DNA of 38,581 nucleotides from Rhodothermaceae bacterium (GTDB lineage Bacteria; Bacteroidota; Rhodothermia; Rhodothermales; Rubricoccaceae), in assembly GCA_013003465.1 (NCBI GenBank), contig JABDIZ010000302.1, positions 1 to 38,581 of the forward strand, given 5' to 3'. This document shows, piece after piece, positions 8,519 through 16,347 of this stretch (position 1 is the stretch's first letter; every line of letters begins with the position of its first letter). Below the pieces are notes generated by a model, which did not search any database, had not been told where the DNA came from, and saw only the letters and a list, made by a program, of their open reading frames with translations. The position numbers and the translations under genes were made by a program.

Positions 8519-9151
8519 TCAGGCGTTCATGCCGCCGTCTACGACCAGCTCTGCTCCGGTGACGTAGCTCGCCTCCGGGCTGGCCAGAAACGCGACAGAC
8601 GATGCGATCTCTTCGGCCGTGCCATAGCGGCCGAGCGCCGTCATCTGCGCCTGCATCGGGGCGTACTCGCTATCGGCCGGGTTCATGTCCGTGTCGATGG
8701 GGCCAGGATGCACCACGTTGACCGTGATGCCGCGCTGTCCGAACTCGCGCGCCCATGAGCGGGTCATCGCGGCGATGGCGGCCTTGCTCGCGCCATACAC
8801 GCTGCCGCCGGGAAAGCCGTTCAGCGCGGCCACACTGCCGATGGTGATGATGCGCCCGCCGTCGCGGATCGACTCCGTGGCCGCACGGACGGCCGCGAAG
8901 ACCGCACGGACGTTGGTGTCGAAGGTTTGGTCATACGCGTCGTCATCGGTATGAGCTACTGGACCCGTGTGGTAGATACCGGCGTTGTTGACGAGAATAT
9001 CGAGTTGCCCGAACCGCTCAACGACCTGCTGGATGAGCGCGGCAACGGCGTCTGCATCGGCGGCGTCGGTGGCAAGGCGACGGGCGATGGCGGCACCGAT
9101 ACCGCGGCTGCCGCCGGTAACGAGGGCGACTTTTCCGGAGAGGGTAGACAT
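8519..9151 (-). CDS. SDR oxidoreductase with internal deletion of Rossmann core
   Basis: The product is 210 residues, against about 245-250 for classical short-chain dehydrogenases. It keeps the glycine motif TGGSRGIG (12-19), NNAG (55-58), Ser106, Tyr119-x-x-x-Lys123 (YGASK), HPGPIDTDM and the usual C-terminus ending VVDGGMNA. The spacing from TGxxxGIG to NNAG is about 31 residues too short: ARRLAT runs directly into DAADADAVAALIQQ, skipping strand beta-2, helix C and most of strand beta-3, which form the cofactor pocket. The frame is intact, so a precise in-frame deletion, probably at GCCGAC-type microrepeats, is the simplest reading. Activity is doubtful. ATG 9151 is the natural start. It lies downstream of the TetR gene, with a palindrome in its promoter region, and is probably that regulator's target. 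Confidence 0.85.
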   Translation of the reverse strand: MSTLSGKVALVTGGSRGIGAAIARRLATDAADADAVAALIQQVVERFGQLDILVNNAGIYHTGPVAHTDDDAYDQTFDTNVRAVFAAVRAATESIRDGGRIITIGSVAALNGFPGGSVYGASKAAIAAMTRSWAREFGQRGITVNVVHPGPIDTDMNPADSEYAPMQAQMTALGRYGTAEEIASSVAFLASPEASYVTGAELVVDGGMNA

Positions 9152-9204
9152 AACGCGAGGGGGTAGGAGGAGCGAGGAACCGATACAGCTCCCGCACATA
9201 ATAT

Positions 9205-9216
9205 TTGTTATAACAA
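9205..9216. promoter_or_regulatory. Palindromic TetR-type operator candidate
   Basis: The perfect palindrome TTGTTATAACAA lies 54 bp upstream of the SDR start codon. It sits inside an AT-rich island (about 9198-9221) that contrasts sharply with the surrounding GC-rich DNA, and within the 107 bp gap between the TetR-family gene and the SDR gene. Position and symmetry fit the binding site of the adjacent regulator, overlapping the SDR promoter. Confidence 0.6.
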
Positions 9217-9258
9217 CTATTCGCCTCGCCTGTCCCTTGTTCCCTGCCGACTCGCCCG

Positions 9259-9837
9259 CTAGTCCAGTGCGCCGATGGTAACGTTTACGAAATCCGCCAG
9301 CGTGGGGCGGCCGGCGCCACTGCGGGCGAGCGTGCGGAGGCCATAGACGGCTCCGGCCAGAAAGCGGGCGAGGGCGAGGGCGTTCTTCGCCTTCGGAATC
9401 TCCCCGGCGCGCTGCGCCCGTCGGATCGTTTGCTCGAACGCCGCAATCATGGCATCGCGGCTCGCCTGCGTGACGGCATCGGTCTCTGGGTCGAGTGGCC
9501 CGCGCTCGATGGTGGCGTTGGTCATGAAACACCCCCAGCGGCCGTGCTGGTCTAGTGCTTCCTGCATCATCCGCTCGAAATGCCGCCGGATGCCCGCCTT
9601 CGGCGACGAGGCGTTCAGGTCGGCCAGCATCCGGCCCCCGGCGGCACGCCGGTATCGGTCGAGTGCGGCGAGGTAGAGGTGCTGCTTGTCGCCGAACGTC
9701 TCGTAGAGGCTGGAGCGGCTAAGGCCGAGGTGGTCCACGAGATCCTGAATAGACACGGACTCGTAGCCGCGCGCCCAGAACAGGTCGGCGGCGCGGTCGA
9801 GCACCTCAGCAGGATCGAACGATTTCGTGCGCGGCAT
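9259..9837 (-). CDS. TetR/AcrR-family transcriptional repressor
   Basis: The product is 192 residues, typical of the family. The N-terminal helix-turn-helix covers about residues 10-55 (VLDRAADLFWARGYESVSIQ, then DLVDHLGLSRSSLYETFGDK), a strong TetR match. The C-terminal ligand domain contains WGCFMTNATIE, as in AcrR-type regulators with a TetR_C-like fold. Such proteins repress a neighbouring gene until a small ligand binds. The SDR gene 107 bp downstream on the same strand is the likely target, through the palindrome at 9205-9216. It is divergent from ruvA. Confidence 0.92.
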   Translation of the reverse strand: MPRTKSFDPAEVLDRAADLFWARGYESVSIQDLVDHLGLSRSSLYETFGDKQHLYLAALDRYRRAAGGRMLADLNASSPKAGIRRHFERMMQEALDQHGRWGCFMTNATIERGPLDPETDAVTQASRDAMIAAFEQTIRRAQRAGEIPKAKNALALARFLAGAVYGLRTLARSGAGRPTLADFVNVTIGALD

Positions 9838-9958
9838 GGCTAGCGAGCGACCTTCTCCGATCTGGAACGGTGAGTCTTGCCGGAGGTTCGCGCGATGACA
9901 GGAAGGTGGCAGCCCTGCACGTTACCTTGCCGCGTTTGCCCATGCAATCCTCGACTTC

Positions 9959-10558
9959 GTGATCACCTACGTCTCCGGCTCGCTCGTCGAAAAACGTCCG
10001 ACGGAAGCCATCATCGATGTGCAGGGGCTCGGCTATCGCCTCCTCATTCCGGCCTCGTCGTTCGACAAGCTGCCCGCGGCAGGCAAACCGGCCAAGCTGC
10101 TTGCCACGTTCATCGTCCGCGAGGACAGCCAGACCCTCTACGGCTTCGCCAGCGACGCCGAGCGCACGATCTTCGAGACGATGATCGGGGTATCCGGCAT
10201 CGGCCCAAAGCTGGCCCTCGCAGCCCTCTCGGCCATGAGCCCCAACGAACTGCGCGACGTGGTGGTGGCGGGCGATGCAGCCATGCTGACTCGCATCCCT
10301 GGGGTGGGGAAGAAGACGGCCGAGCGCCTGATCGTGGAACTACGCGACCGCCTCGCCAACCTGGACGGGCTCGAACCACTTGGCGCGCTGGGCGGCGACG
10401 GAGCGATGGCTCAGGCCCGTGCTGACGCGCGCGCCGGGCTTGAATCGCTCGGCCTCAGCCGGGCCGAGGCCGAGAAGCGGCTCCGCAAGGCGCTGCGCGA
10501 GCACGCCGGGGTGCAATCGGCCGAGGAGTTGATTCGGCTCGCCCTCCGGCAGAGCTGA
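9959..10558 (+). CDS. ruvA: Holliday junction helicase subunit RuvA
   Basis: The product is 199 residues, the standard RuvA length. RuvA tetramers bind four-way DNA junctions and load the RuvB motor for branch migration. Domain I (1-63) is the OB fold, MITYVSGSL to VREDSQTLYGF. Domain II (about 70-135) has two helix-hairpin-helix motifs, GVSGIGPKLALAALS and IPGVGKKTAERLIVEL. Domain III (about 150-199) is the RuvB-contacting three-helix bundle ending EELIRLALRQS. The start is a GTG at 9959. No ruvB or ruvC is adjacent. The 121 bp upstream gap is shared with the divergent TetR gene. Confidence 0.97.
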   Translation: MITYVSGSLVEKRPTEAIIDVQGLGYRLLIPASSFDKLPAAGKPAKLLATFIVREDSQTLYGFASDAERTIFETMIGVSGIGPKLALAALSAMSPNELRDVVVAGDAAMLTRIPGVGKKTAERLIVELRDRLANLDGLEPLGALGGDGAMAQARADARAGLESLGLSRAEAEKRLRKALREHAGVQSAEELIRLALRQS

Positions 10559-10703
10559 GTAACCGTTCTAGGTCGTAGTTCCATTCAACCGAATCGGCGC
10601 GGGCGTGGGGATTCAGTGAAACGCCCCGCGCGGCAGGCTCGGTAACATTGGCGTAATCGGACGGGGGTAGGTTGCGCCTCTGTCCTGCCTCCCACGCTGG
10701 TCC
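10559..10703. other. Gap after ruvA with GC-rich hairpin, promoter of the two-component pair
   Basis: This 145 bp interval contains an imperfect GC-rich inverted repeat, GCGCGGGCG near 10597 and CGCCCCGCGC near 10622 with one bulge, which could end ruvA transcription although no T-run follows. The rest should hold the promoter of the response regulator gene; no clear boxes are recognised. Confidence 0.3.
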
Positions 10704-11423
10704 ATGTCCGCTGCGCCCGATCCGGCCTCTGGCCCCACCTCCGAGCCCACGGTCCTGCTCGTAGACGATGAGCCCGATCTGCTGGAGCTCCTCAGCTACT
10801 CGCTCGAACGCGACGGCTTCCGCGTGCTGATTGCCCGCGACGGCGTCGAGGGGCTGCGGATGGCCGAGGACGAGACGCCGGATGTGATCGTGCTGGACAT
10901 CATGATGCCGAAGATGGACGGTGTGGCCGTGTGTGAGCACCTCCGCGAGGATGCGCGGCTGCGCCTGACGCCCATCCTGATGCTCACCGCGCGCACGAGC
11001 GAGCGCGACGAGATTGCCGGGCTCGAAGCGGGTGCCGACGACTATCTGCCCAAGCCGATCTCGCCGAAGCTGTTCGTCAGCCGTGTACGGGCCCTGGTCC
11101 GACGCAGTGCACGGGAAGAGTCGGCCTCTACCGCGCTCCTGCGCGCGCACGATCTGCTGATCGACCGGGAGCGCTACGTCGTGGAGCGCAGCGAGGAAAC
11201 GCATCGGCTGCCGCGCAAGGAGTTCGAATTGCTCTACTTCCTGGCCTCGCACCCGGGCCGCGTCTTCACGCGCGAAGAACTCCTCGACAGCGTGTGGGGG
11301 ACCAACGTGTACGTCGTGGACCGGACGGTAGACGTGCACGTGCGCAAGATCCGCGAGAAGCTGGGCAGCGCGTACATCGAAACGGTGAAGGGCGTCGGCT
11401 ACACATTCGCCGAGGCGCTCTAG
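10704..11423 (+). CDS. PhoB-like response regulator
   Basis: The product is 239 residues. Residues 15-130 form a receiver domain with acidic pocket Asp21/Asp22, phosphoacceptor Asp65 (VIVLDIMMPKMDG), Thr95 and Lys117 (ADDYLPKP). Residues 145-239 form an OmpR/PhoB winged helix (PRKEFELLYFLASHPGRVFT, RTVDVHVRKIREKLG, ETVKGVGYTF). Phosphorylation by the partner kinase should trigger dimerisation and DNA binding. The kinase gene follows by 42 bp in the same direction, so they form a two-component pair. It resembles PhoB, but no phosphate genes are near, so I give no symbol. Confidence 0.93.
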   Translation: MSAAPDPASGPTSEPTVLLVDDEPDLLELLSYSLERDGFRVLIARDGVEGLRMAEDETPDVIVLDIMMPKMDGVAVCEHLREDARLRLTPILMLTARTSERDEIAGLEAGADDYLPKPISPKLFVSRVRALVRRSAREESASTALLRAHDLLIDRERYVVERSEETHRLPRKEFELLYFLASHPGRVFTREELLDSVWGTNVYVVDRTVDVHVRKIREKLGSAYIETVKGVGYTFAEAL

Positions 11424-11465
11424 CCCAGCACGGGGTATCATAGCGCGCCTTCTGCCCCAATCCCT

Positions 11466-12557
11466 ATGGCTGCCGTACGCCCCTTCAACCGACTCGCGCT
11501 GCGCATCGCGATGGCGGTAGCCGGAGCGGTGGCCGGACTGGCGCTGCTGCTGCTCATCATTCCGCTCCCGGGCTGGATGCAAGCCTTCGTCCTGGGCGTC
11601 GGCGCCGCCGCGGCAGCTTACCTCGCTGCGACGAGTATGGTCGCGCGCCGTCTGGAACTGGCCCGGGCGACCCTCCGCGAGGCGCGCAAACGCCGCTTCG
11701 AGGGGCTCGCGCACCTGAAACGAACCGACCAGCGTGATGAACTGGATGCCCTGATCCAGCAAGCGTATCGGGCCGGTCGCGCGCTTCAGCAGGAGATCGA
11801 ACGGCTGGAGCAACTGGAGAACTACCGCCGCGAGTACCTCGGCGACGTGAGCCATGAACTCCGTACGCCCATCTTTGCCGTCTCGGGCTTCGCGGAGTCG
11901 CTCCTCGACGGCGCCCTGGACGACGAAGGCGTACGGCGGCGCTTCGTCGAGAAGATCCTCTCCAACGCCCACCGCCTAGACGCGCTGACCCGCGACCTCG
12001 CTGAGATCGCTCGCATCGAAACGGGCGAGTTGCAGATGACGATGGAGCCCATCAATCTGTGCGAGCTGATTCAGGAAACGGTCGAGTCGTTGGAGATGAG
12101 GGCGCAGGATCGCGATGTCGTGCTCCGTGCGCAACTCTCTGCGACGTTGCCCGCCGTCCTCGGAGACCGCGATCGGCTTCGGCAGGTGCTGGCCAACCTT
12201 GTAGAAAACGCGATCAAGTACAACGAGCCCGGTGGACATGTGGAGGTCACGGCGCGCCTCCAACCCGACGAACGCTCTGTGCGGGTGGCGGTGGTGGACA
12301 ACGGCCTGGGCATCCCGCCAGAGGTACTCCCTCGGCTCACGGAGCGCTTCTTCCGGGTGGACAAGAGCCGCTCGCGCGAGCAGGGCGGCACCGGCCTTGG
12401 CCTCGCCATCGTCAAGCATATCCTCGAAGCGCACGGGCAGCGCCTGGCCATCGAGAGCCGCTCGGGCTACGGCTCCACCTTCGCGTTCACGCTGCCCGCC
12501 GTGGAACGCACGCAGCAGACACCGCTCCTGCAAGACCCCAAGAATATCCCGGAATGA
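11466..12557 (+). CDS. Sensor histidine kinase, short intramembrane-sensing type
   Basis: The product is 363 residues. Two membrane helices (about 11-34 and 38-58) are separated by only a few residues (PLPGW), leaving no real extracytoplasmic sensor domain. A charged linker (60-120) resembles a HAMP-like or coiled-coil region. The catalytic part has the H-box with His130 (GDVSHELRTPIFAVSGF), N-box Asn248 (LANLVENAIKYN), DNGLGIP (278-284) and GGTGLGLAI (308-316), so it is complete. It is cotranscribed with the PhoB-like regulator upstream. The short membrane hairpin suggests sensing in the membrane or through another protein. It resembles PhoR catalytically, but the stimulus is unknown. Confidence 0.93.
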   Translation: MAAVRPFNRLALRIAMAVAGAVAGLALLLLIIPLPGWMQAFVLGVGAAAAAYLAATSMVARRLELARATLREARKRRFEGLAHLKRTDQRDELDALIQQAYRAGRALQQEIERLEQLENYRREYLGDVSHELRTPIFAVSGFAESLLDGALDDEGVRRRFVEKILSNAHRLDALTRDLAEIARIETGELQMTMEPINLCELIQETVESLEMRAQDRDVVLRAQLSATLPAVLGDRDRLRQVLANLVENAIKYNEPGGHVEVTARLQPDERSVRVAVVDNGLGIPPEVLPRLTERFFRVDKSRSREQGGTGLGLAIVKHILEAHGQRLAIESRSGYGSTFAFTLPAVERTQQTPLLQDPKNIPE

Positions 12558-12611
12558 CGTGAGCGCGGAACCCCTGGAACCCTGGCGGCGGTATGAGCGG
12601 CCCTCCCGCTA

Positions 12612-13085
12612 GTGCCTGATCCTGTGCATCTTTCCGAACTCATCCATCAGCCTCAGTTCTCCTCGGCTGCCCAAGAGGCGCTTCTCAACGTGTTGGTCAC
12701 AGAGTCGTGGGTGACGAGCGAGTTTGCAGCCACGCTGGCTCCACTGGAGATCACGCCCGCCCAGTACAACGTGCTACGCATCCTGCGCGGCACCCACCCA
12801 CGCCCGCAGACCTGCTCGGACATCGCCGAGCGTCTCTTGGACCGGACCCCGGACGTGACGCGGCTGCTGGTTCGCCTCGAACGGGCAGCCCTCATCGCCC
12901 GCTGCCGAGCCGAGCATGACCGCCGCGTCGTCGAGGTCTCGATTACCGACAAGGGCCTCGACCTCCTCAGCCGCCTCGACGACCCGATGGATCAGGCCAT
13001 TGGGCGGCTGACGCGTCACCTCTCTGACGAGGAGCTCCAGACGCTATCCAGCCTCCTGGACCGGCTGCGTACCGATCAGGAGTAA
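12612..13085 (+). CDS. MarR-family transcriptional regulator
   Basis: The product is 157 residues starting at GTG 12612; a second GTG at 12624 is possible. The winged helix-turn-helix is clear: LEITPAQYNVLRILRG, SDIAERLLDRTPDVTRLLVR, LERAALIARCRAEHDRRVVE, VSITDKGLDLL. The Asp-Arg-Arg wing is the family hallmark. MarR dimers usually repress nearby or own genes and respond to phenolic or oxidative signals. It lies 54 bp after the histidine kinase and is convergent with the secreted-repeat gene at 13111, so its target is not obvious. Confidence 0.92.
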   Translation: MPDPVHLSELIHQPQFSSAAQEALLNVLVTESWVTSEFAATLAPLEITPAQYNVLRILRGTHPRPQTCSDIAERLLDRTPDVTRLLVRLERAALIARCRAEHDRRVVEVSITDKGLDLLSRLDDPMDQAIGRLTRHLSDEELQTLSSLLDRLRTDQE

Positions 13086-13110
13086 GACCCGATACGCAGC
13101 GTCAGCGGGA

Positions 13111-13599
13111 CTACCAGCGCGGCGTCAACTCGGAGATGTAGACTGTCGCGCGGGCGCCGGAGTCGTTCCGGTCGTACGTACCCACCCAGATGTTGTAGTT
13201 GCCCGTGGATGGGTTGGGCAAGACCACAGCGGGGTTACTCCCCTCGTAATCGTCGCTGCAGTGCCAGTTGCCGTTGGCATCATTGACGAGCAGCGTCGTG
13301 TCAGTGCCGGAGACGACGTAGATGTAGAGGCGGCTGCGGCCTGCCTCATAGTTGAGGTCTACGTCTGGCTGGGCGTTGTTGATGTACCCGGCACAGCCGC
13401 TCCCCGAGATCGCATTGCGGTCCGCGCCCCCGGCACGAATAGAAACCGTGTGCGGGTCCGGTGAAAAGCCCGCCTGCAGGTTGACGGTCCCGAACATGGG
13501 CTGTGCACGCCAGTCGGGCTGTGCCTGCGCCGTGCTGGCGGCCAGCATCAGACCCAGCATGAGCAGGGCCAAGCGCATCGGGTTGGTAAACATCGTCAT
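13111..13599 (-). CDS. Secreted single-copy CxDD-domain protein (family copy 1)
   Basis: The product is 162 residues with a signal peptide (PMRLALLMLGLMLAASTAQAQ) and one copy of the domain shared with the three next genes. The order is FGTVNLQAGFSPDPHTVSI, GCAGYI, PDVDLNYEAG, LYIYVVSGTDTTLLV, GNWHCSDD, NPSTGNYNIWVGTY, ATVYISE. Two Cys per domain (GCxGY and WxCxDD) probably form a disulfide, and the CxDD acidic cluster may hold Ca2+. I recall similar proteins being labelled peptidase S1 in databases, but no catalytic triad is visible. Starts at 13599 or 13593 are equally plausible. It is the most divergent member of the cluster and ends TPRW rather than DPR. Function unknown. Confidence 0.82.
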   Translation of the reverse strand: MTMFTNPMRLALLMLGLMLAASTAQAQPDWRAQPMFGTVNLQAGFSPDPHTVSIRAGGADRNAISGSGCAGYINNAQPDVDLNYEAGRSRLYIYVVSGTDTTLLVNDANGNWHCSDDYEGSNPAVVLPNPSTGNYNIWVGTYDRNDSGARATVYISELTPRW

Positions 13600-13747
13600 G
13601 GGTTCACAGGAGGATGGTAGGGGAGTGCTCCAGTGTGTCAGGAACGCACAAAGTACGCTGAGCATCCGAAAGCCCCAACAAAGCCAGTGCCACAGCGCTT
13701 CCGTGGGCCAAGCCCTTCCGTGGTCCTGCGGTTGCTACAAATAGTAG

Positions 13748-13781
13748 CCGCCCGGCGTCCGTTTCACGGGACACCGGGCGG
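13748..13781 (-). terminator. Hairpin terminator after the three-domain secreted gene
   Basis: CCGCCCGG at 13748-13755 pairs with CCGGGCGG at 13774-13781, and an inner GTCC/GGAC pairing extends the stem to about 13 bp around a small loop. It lies 32 bp beyond the stop of the minus-strand gene at 13813 and before the next gene. The minus-strand tail (CTACTATTTGTAG) is only moderately T-rich. This implies that copies 1 and 2 are separate transcription units. Confidence 0.65.
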
Positions 13782-13812
13782 GTTTCACGCTCGAATCGGG
13801 GGAAACCGCGTG

Positions 13813-15165
13813 TTATCGCGGATCGGACTCTGACACGTGCACCGTGGCGCTCGCGCCCGCATTGTCCTGCGAATACGCGCCCACCCAGACGTTGTAGAGG
13901 CCACCCGGCGGGTCCTCAACAACGATGGCCGGGTTGCGGCCCAACTCGTCGTCGCTGCAGAGCCAATTCCCGTCGGGGAGGCTGATCAGCAGCGTGGTGT
14001 CGATCTCAGAGTCGAGGTAGAAAGCGAGTGTGCTGCCCCCTTCGCCGTACATGACGTTCATCGTCGGCGCGGCGGCATCGATACTCCCCGCACAGCCCGG
14101 GCCGTTGACCGGCATGCCATCGCCGCCGCCCGCTTCCACCGTGACATCGTGCGGATCCGGGAGAAAGCCGGGAGCAAGCGACAGGGTGCCATGCGAGGGC
14201 GCGGCAAAGACACTCAGCTCCTCGCCACCGCTGTACTCGAAGTCCATGTCCGCATCGAAGTCATCAATGCTTTCAGCCGTAGGGCCTTCAACTTCGGAGA
14301 AGTACAACGTAGCCGGTACATCGGCGTCACCCTGCGAGCGCGACGCGAAGGTGCCTACCCAGACGGCGTAGCGACCCGTGGTCGGCTCATCCAGTACGAG
14401 TCCCGGGTTGAGGTCAGCTGCGTCGTCGTTGCAAAGCACATCGCCCTCGGGCGTGATGACGGTGAGGGTCAGGTCATCGCCCTCGGCAGCATCGGCGTAG
14501 ATGTAGAGCGGCAGGCTGCCATCGGTTTCGAGGACGAGGGCGGCATCGGGCGCGAAACTGTCCACATAGCCGTTGCATCCGTCGTAGGGAACGAGGTCCG
14601 CGCCCCCCGCCGTCACGTCGACGCTGTGCGGATCGGGCTCGAAGCCAGAGTCGAGGTGGATCGAGGCATCCGCAGGAGCGGCGTCTACCATCATCTCGGC
14701 CTCCTCGAACTCAGACATGTAGAGCGTGGCGGAGCCTTCACCGACCGCGCTGTAGCTGCCCACCCAGATGTCGTAGAGGCCTTCTTGGGGATCGTCAATC
14801 AGCAGATCCGGGTCGAGGCTGTTGCCGTCGTCGTTGCAGATCCACGAGCCATCTGGCAGGTTGACGAGGAGCACGGTGTCGGTCGAAGAGCGGACGTAGA
14901 GGTGGAGCGGCAGCACACTGTCCGTCTCGAACTGGAGATCGACATCGGGGGCAACCTGGAACGTGCCGGGGCACCCCGCCTCCGCGGGCGCTTCCACGCC
15001 GTCGCTTCCGAGGGTGACCTCAACCGTGTGCGGGTCAGGCGTGAAGCCGGAGGTGAGCGAAACCGTTCCGAACGTCGGGACGAGCGCAGGATTGGGCTGC
15101 GCGGCAGCGGTAGAGACGGTGAGCACCAGCACGCCGAGGCCGAGCAGAGTCAGAAAGCGAGACAT
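13813..15165 (-). CDS. Secreted protein with three CxDD domains (family copy 2)
   Basis: The product is 450 residues with a signal peptide (MSRFLTLLGLGVLVLTVSTA, then AAQ). It has three tandem domains at about 28-155, 160-300 and 325-450. Each opens with G-F-x-P-D-P-H-x-V, has a GCxG cysteine, then D-x-T-L-L/T-V and a WxC-(N/S)DD or LCNDD cysteine/acid motif, and closes with YxxWVGxY and L/VYxSE. The domains have diverged from each other more than those of the two-domain gene, and linkers are acidic (EEAEMMVDAAP, SIDDFDADMDFEY). ATG 15165 opens the signal peptide. Mature copies would be exported to periplasm or surface; no sorting domain or enzyme motif is visible. Confidence 0.85.
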   Translation of the reverse strand: MSRFLTLLGLGVLVLTVSTAAAQPNPALVPTFGTVSLTSGFTPDPHTVEVTLGSDGVEAPAEAGCPGTFQVAPDVDLQFETDSVLPLHLYVRSSTDTVLLVNLPDGSWICNDDGNSLDPDLLIDDPQEGLYDIWVGSYSAVGEGSATLYMSEFEEAEMMVDAAPADASIHLDSGFEPDPHSVDVTAGGADLVPYDGCNGYVDSFAPDAALVLETDGSLPLYIYADAAEGDDLTLTVITPEGDVLCNDDAADLNPGLVLDEPTTGRYAVWVGTFASRSQGDADVPATLYFSEVEGPTAESIDDFDADMDFEYSGGEELSVFAAPSHGTLSLAPGFLPDPHDVTVEAGGGDGMPVNGPGCAGSIDAAAPTMNVMYGEGGSTLAFYLDSEIDTTLLISLPDGNWLCSDDELGRNPAIVVEDPPGGLYNVWVGAYSQDNAGASATVHVSESDPR

Positions 15166-15310
15166 GAAGCGGTAGGGCGGATAAGGGGAAGGAAGGACAG
15201 AAGGTAGCAGCCCACCCCGTACGGCTCCAACGAAACGGGGATGCAGCCCCGGCGAAAACGCGGCGCCCGCCCGTCTTCGCATGGGGCCCTCACCTCTACA
15301 CGGATCGGCA

Positions 15311-16210
15311 CTAGCGCGGGTCGATCTCCGAGATATACAGCGAGGCAGGGGCGAGATCATCACCGTAGGTCCCCACCCAAATGTCATAGCGGCCGGCCGG
15401 GGCATTCGGGATCACCACGATGGGGTCGCCGTCGCCGTAGCTGTCGTCATCGCACAGCCATGAGCCGGTGGCGGTGTTGATGAGCAGCGTCGTGTCGTCG
15501 CCGGAGATGGCATAGATGTACAGATCCGAGTCGCCGCTGGTGGCGTAGCGGAACTTGACATCGGGCGCGTTGGCCACGTAGCCGTACGAACAGCCGCCCA
15601 CGTTCACATCCACCGAGCCCCCTGCGGTCAGCTCGACTTCGCTGGGATCGGGCAGAAACCCTTCATCCAGCTCGACAAACCCGAAGGTCGGCTCGAGCGA
15701 GAGATCCGGCGCCTGCCCACCGGTGTAGCCACTTGCACCATCGCCACTGTCTCGCGGGTCGATCTCCGAGAGGTAGAGGGTTGCTGGAGACAGTTCGTCG
15801 CTGTAGGTCCCGATCCAGATATCGTAGCGCCCGGCCGGGGCATTCGGGATCACCACGATGGGGTCACCGTCGCCGTAGCTGTCGTCATCGCACAGCCATG
15901 AGCCATTGGGCGTGTTGATGAGCAGCGTCGTGTCGTCGCCGGAGATACCGTAGATGTAGAGGTTGGAGCCCCCGCTGGTGGCGTAGCGGAACTTGACATC
16001 GGGCGCGTTGGCCACGTAGCCATACGAACAGCCGCCCACGTTCACGTCGATCGACCCGCCGGCCGTCAACTCCACATCGTAGGGGTCCGGGAGAAACCCC
16101 TCGTCGAGATCCACATCGCCATAGGTGGCTTGAAGGGTAAAGTCCTGAGCCGAGATCGGCGCAGCCCACACGAGCACGCAGAGGACGAGGACAAGCAAAC
16201 GGGTTAACAT
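15311..16210 (-). CDS. Secreted protein with two near-identical CxDD domains (family copy 3)
   Basis: The product is 299 residues with a signal peptide (MLTRLLVLVLCVLVWAAPISA). Two domains (about 22-155 and 168-299) are nearly identical: YGDVDLDEGFLPDPYDVELT, GGCSYGYVANAPDVKFRYAT, SGDDTTLLIN, GSWLCDDDSYGDGDPIVVI, GRYDIWIGTY, LYLSEIDPR. A linker rich in Gly/Ser (SGDGASGYTGGQAPDLS) joins them. The CDDDSYGDGDP segment looks like a Ca2+ loop. The high identity, also at DNA level, points to recent duplication or gene conversion. The ATG at 16210 opens the signal peptide. Function unknown. Confidence 0.87.
   Translation of the reverse strand: MLTRLLVLVLCVLVWAAPISAQDFTLQATYGDVDLDEGFLPDPYDVELTAGGSIDVNVGGCSYGYVANAPDVKFRYATSGGSNLYIYGISGDDTTLLINTPNGSWLCDDDSYGDGDPIVVIPNAPAGRYDIWIGTYSDELSPATLYLSEIDPRDSGDGASGYTGGQAPDLSLEPTFGFVELDEGFLPDPSEVELTAGGSVDVNVGGCSYGYVANAPDVKFRYATSGDSDLYIYAISGDDTTLLINTATGSWLCDDDSYGDGDPIVVIPNAPAGRYDIWVGTYGDDLAPASLYISEIDPR
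15314..15695 (-). repeat. Intragenic repeat unit A (C-terminal domain)
   Basis: This unit matches the segment 15752-16133 with a constant offset of 438 bp (146 codons). Long stretches are identical, for example the run starting GGCCGGGGCATTCGGGATCA on the plus strand and the region encoding ANAPDVKFRYATSG. It encodes the second domain of the protein at 15311-16210. Confidence 0.8.
15752..16133 (-). repeat. Intragenic repeat unit B (N-terminal domain)
   Basis: This is the partner of the unit at 15314-15695, encoding the first domain of the same protein. Part of the sequence (GTGTTGATGAGCAGCGTCGT and onward) is also shared with the single-domain gene at 16348-16812, showing that the duplications cross gene boundaries. 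Confidence 0.8.
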
Positions 16211-16297
16211 CGGCACGATGGAGTTGGGAGCAGGTCTGGCGAAGATAGGCGACTGATGAGCACAACCCCAACCAAACCAGACGCTAACGGAAACAAA

Positions 16298-16327
16298 CAC
16301 GGCACCCCGCACAGGCGGAGTGCCGTG
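16298..16327 (-). terminator. Rho-independent terminator after family copy 4
   Basis: On the minus strand the stem CACGGCAC(T)CCG pairs with CGG(G)GTGCCGTG around a six-base loop, followed by TTTGTTTC. The hairpin begins 21 bp past the stop of the gene at 16348. Stem plus T-rich tail make this the best terminator of the cluster and separate copies 3 and 4. Confidence 0.8.
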
Positions 16328-16347
16328 AAGCGCAGAAACCGGCGCAC

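Noticed and set aside
10455..11972. Minus-strand open frame of 505 codons
   Set aside because: Antisense to ruvA, the response regulator and the histidine kinase, which have complete motifs; no recognisable domain of its own.
10704..12557. Phosphate-specific PhoB/PhoR assignment
   Set aside because: The domain types fit, but no pst/pho genes are adjacent and the kinase lacks the PAS domain of PhoR.
13837..15207. Plus-strand open frame of 456 codons
   Set aside because: Antisense to the three-domain secreted gene; the apparent repeats only mirror the repeats of that gene.
15215..15240. CCCCGT/ACGGGG hairpin after the two-domain gene
   Set aside because: The stem is only 6 bp, 71 bp past the stop and without a T-run, so it is not listed as a terminator.
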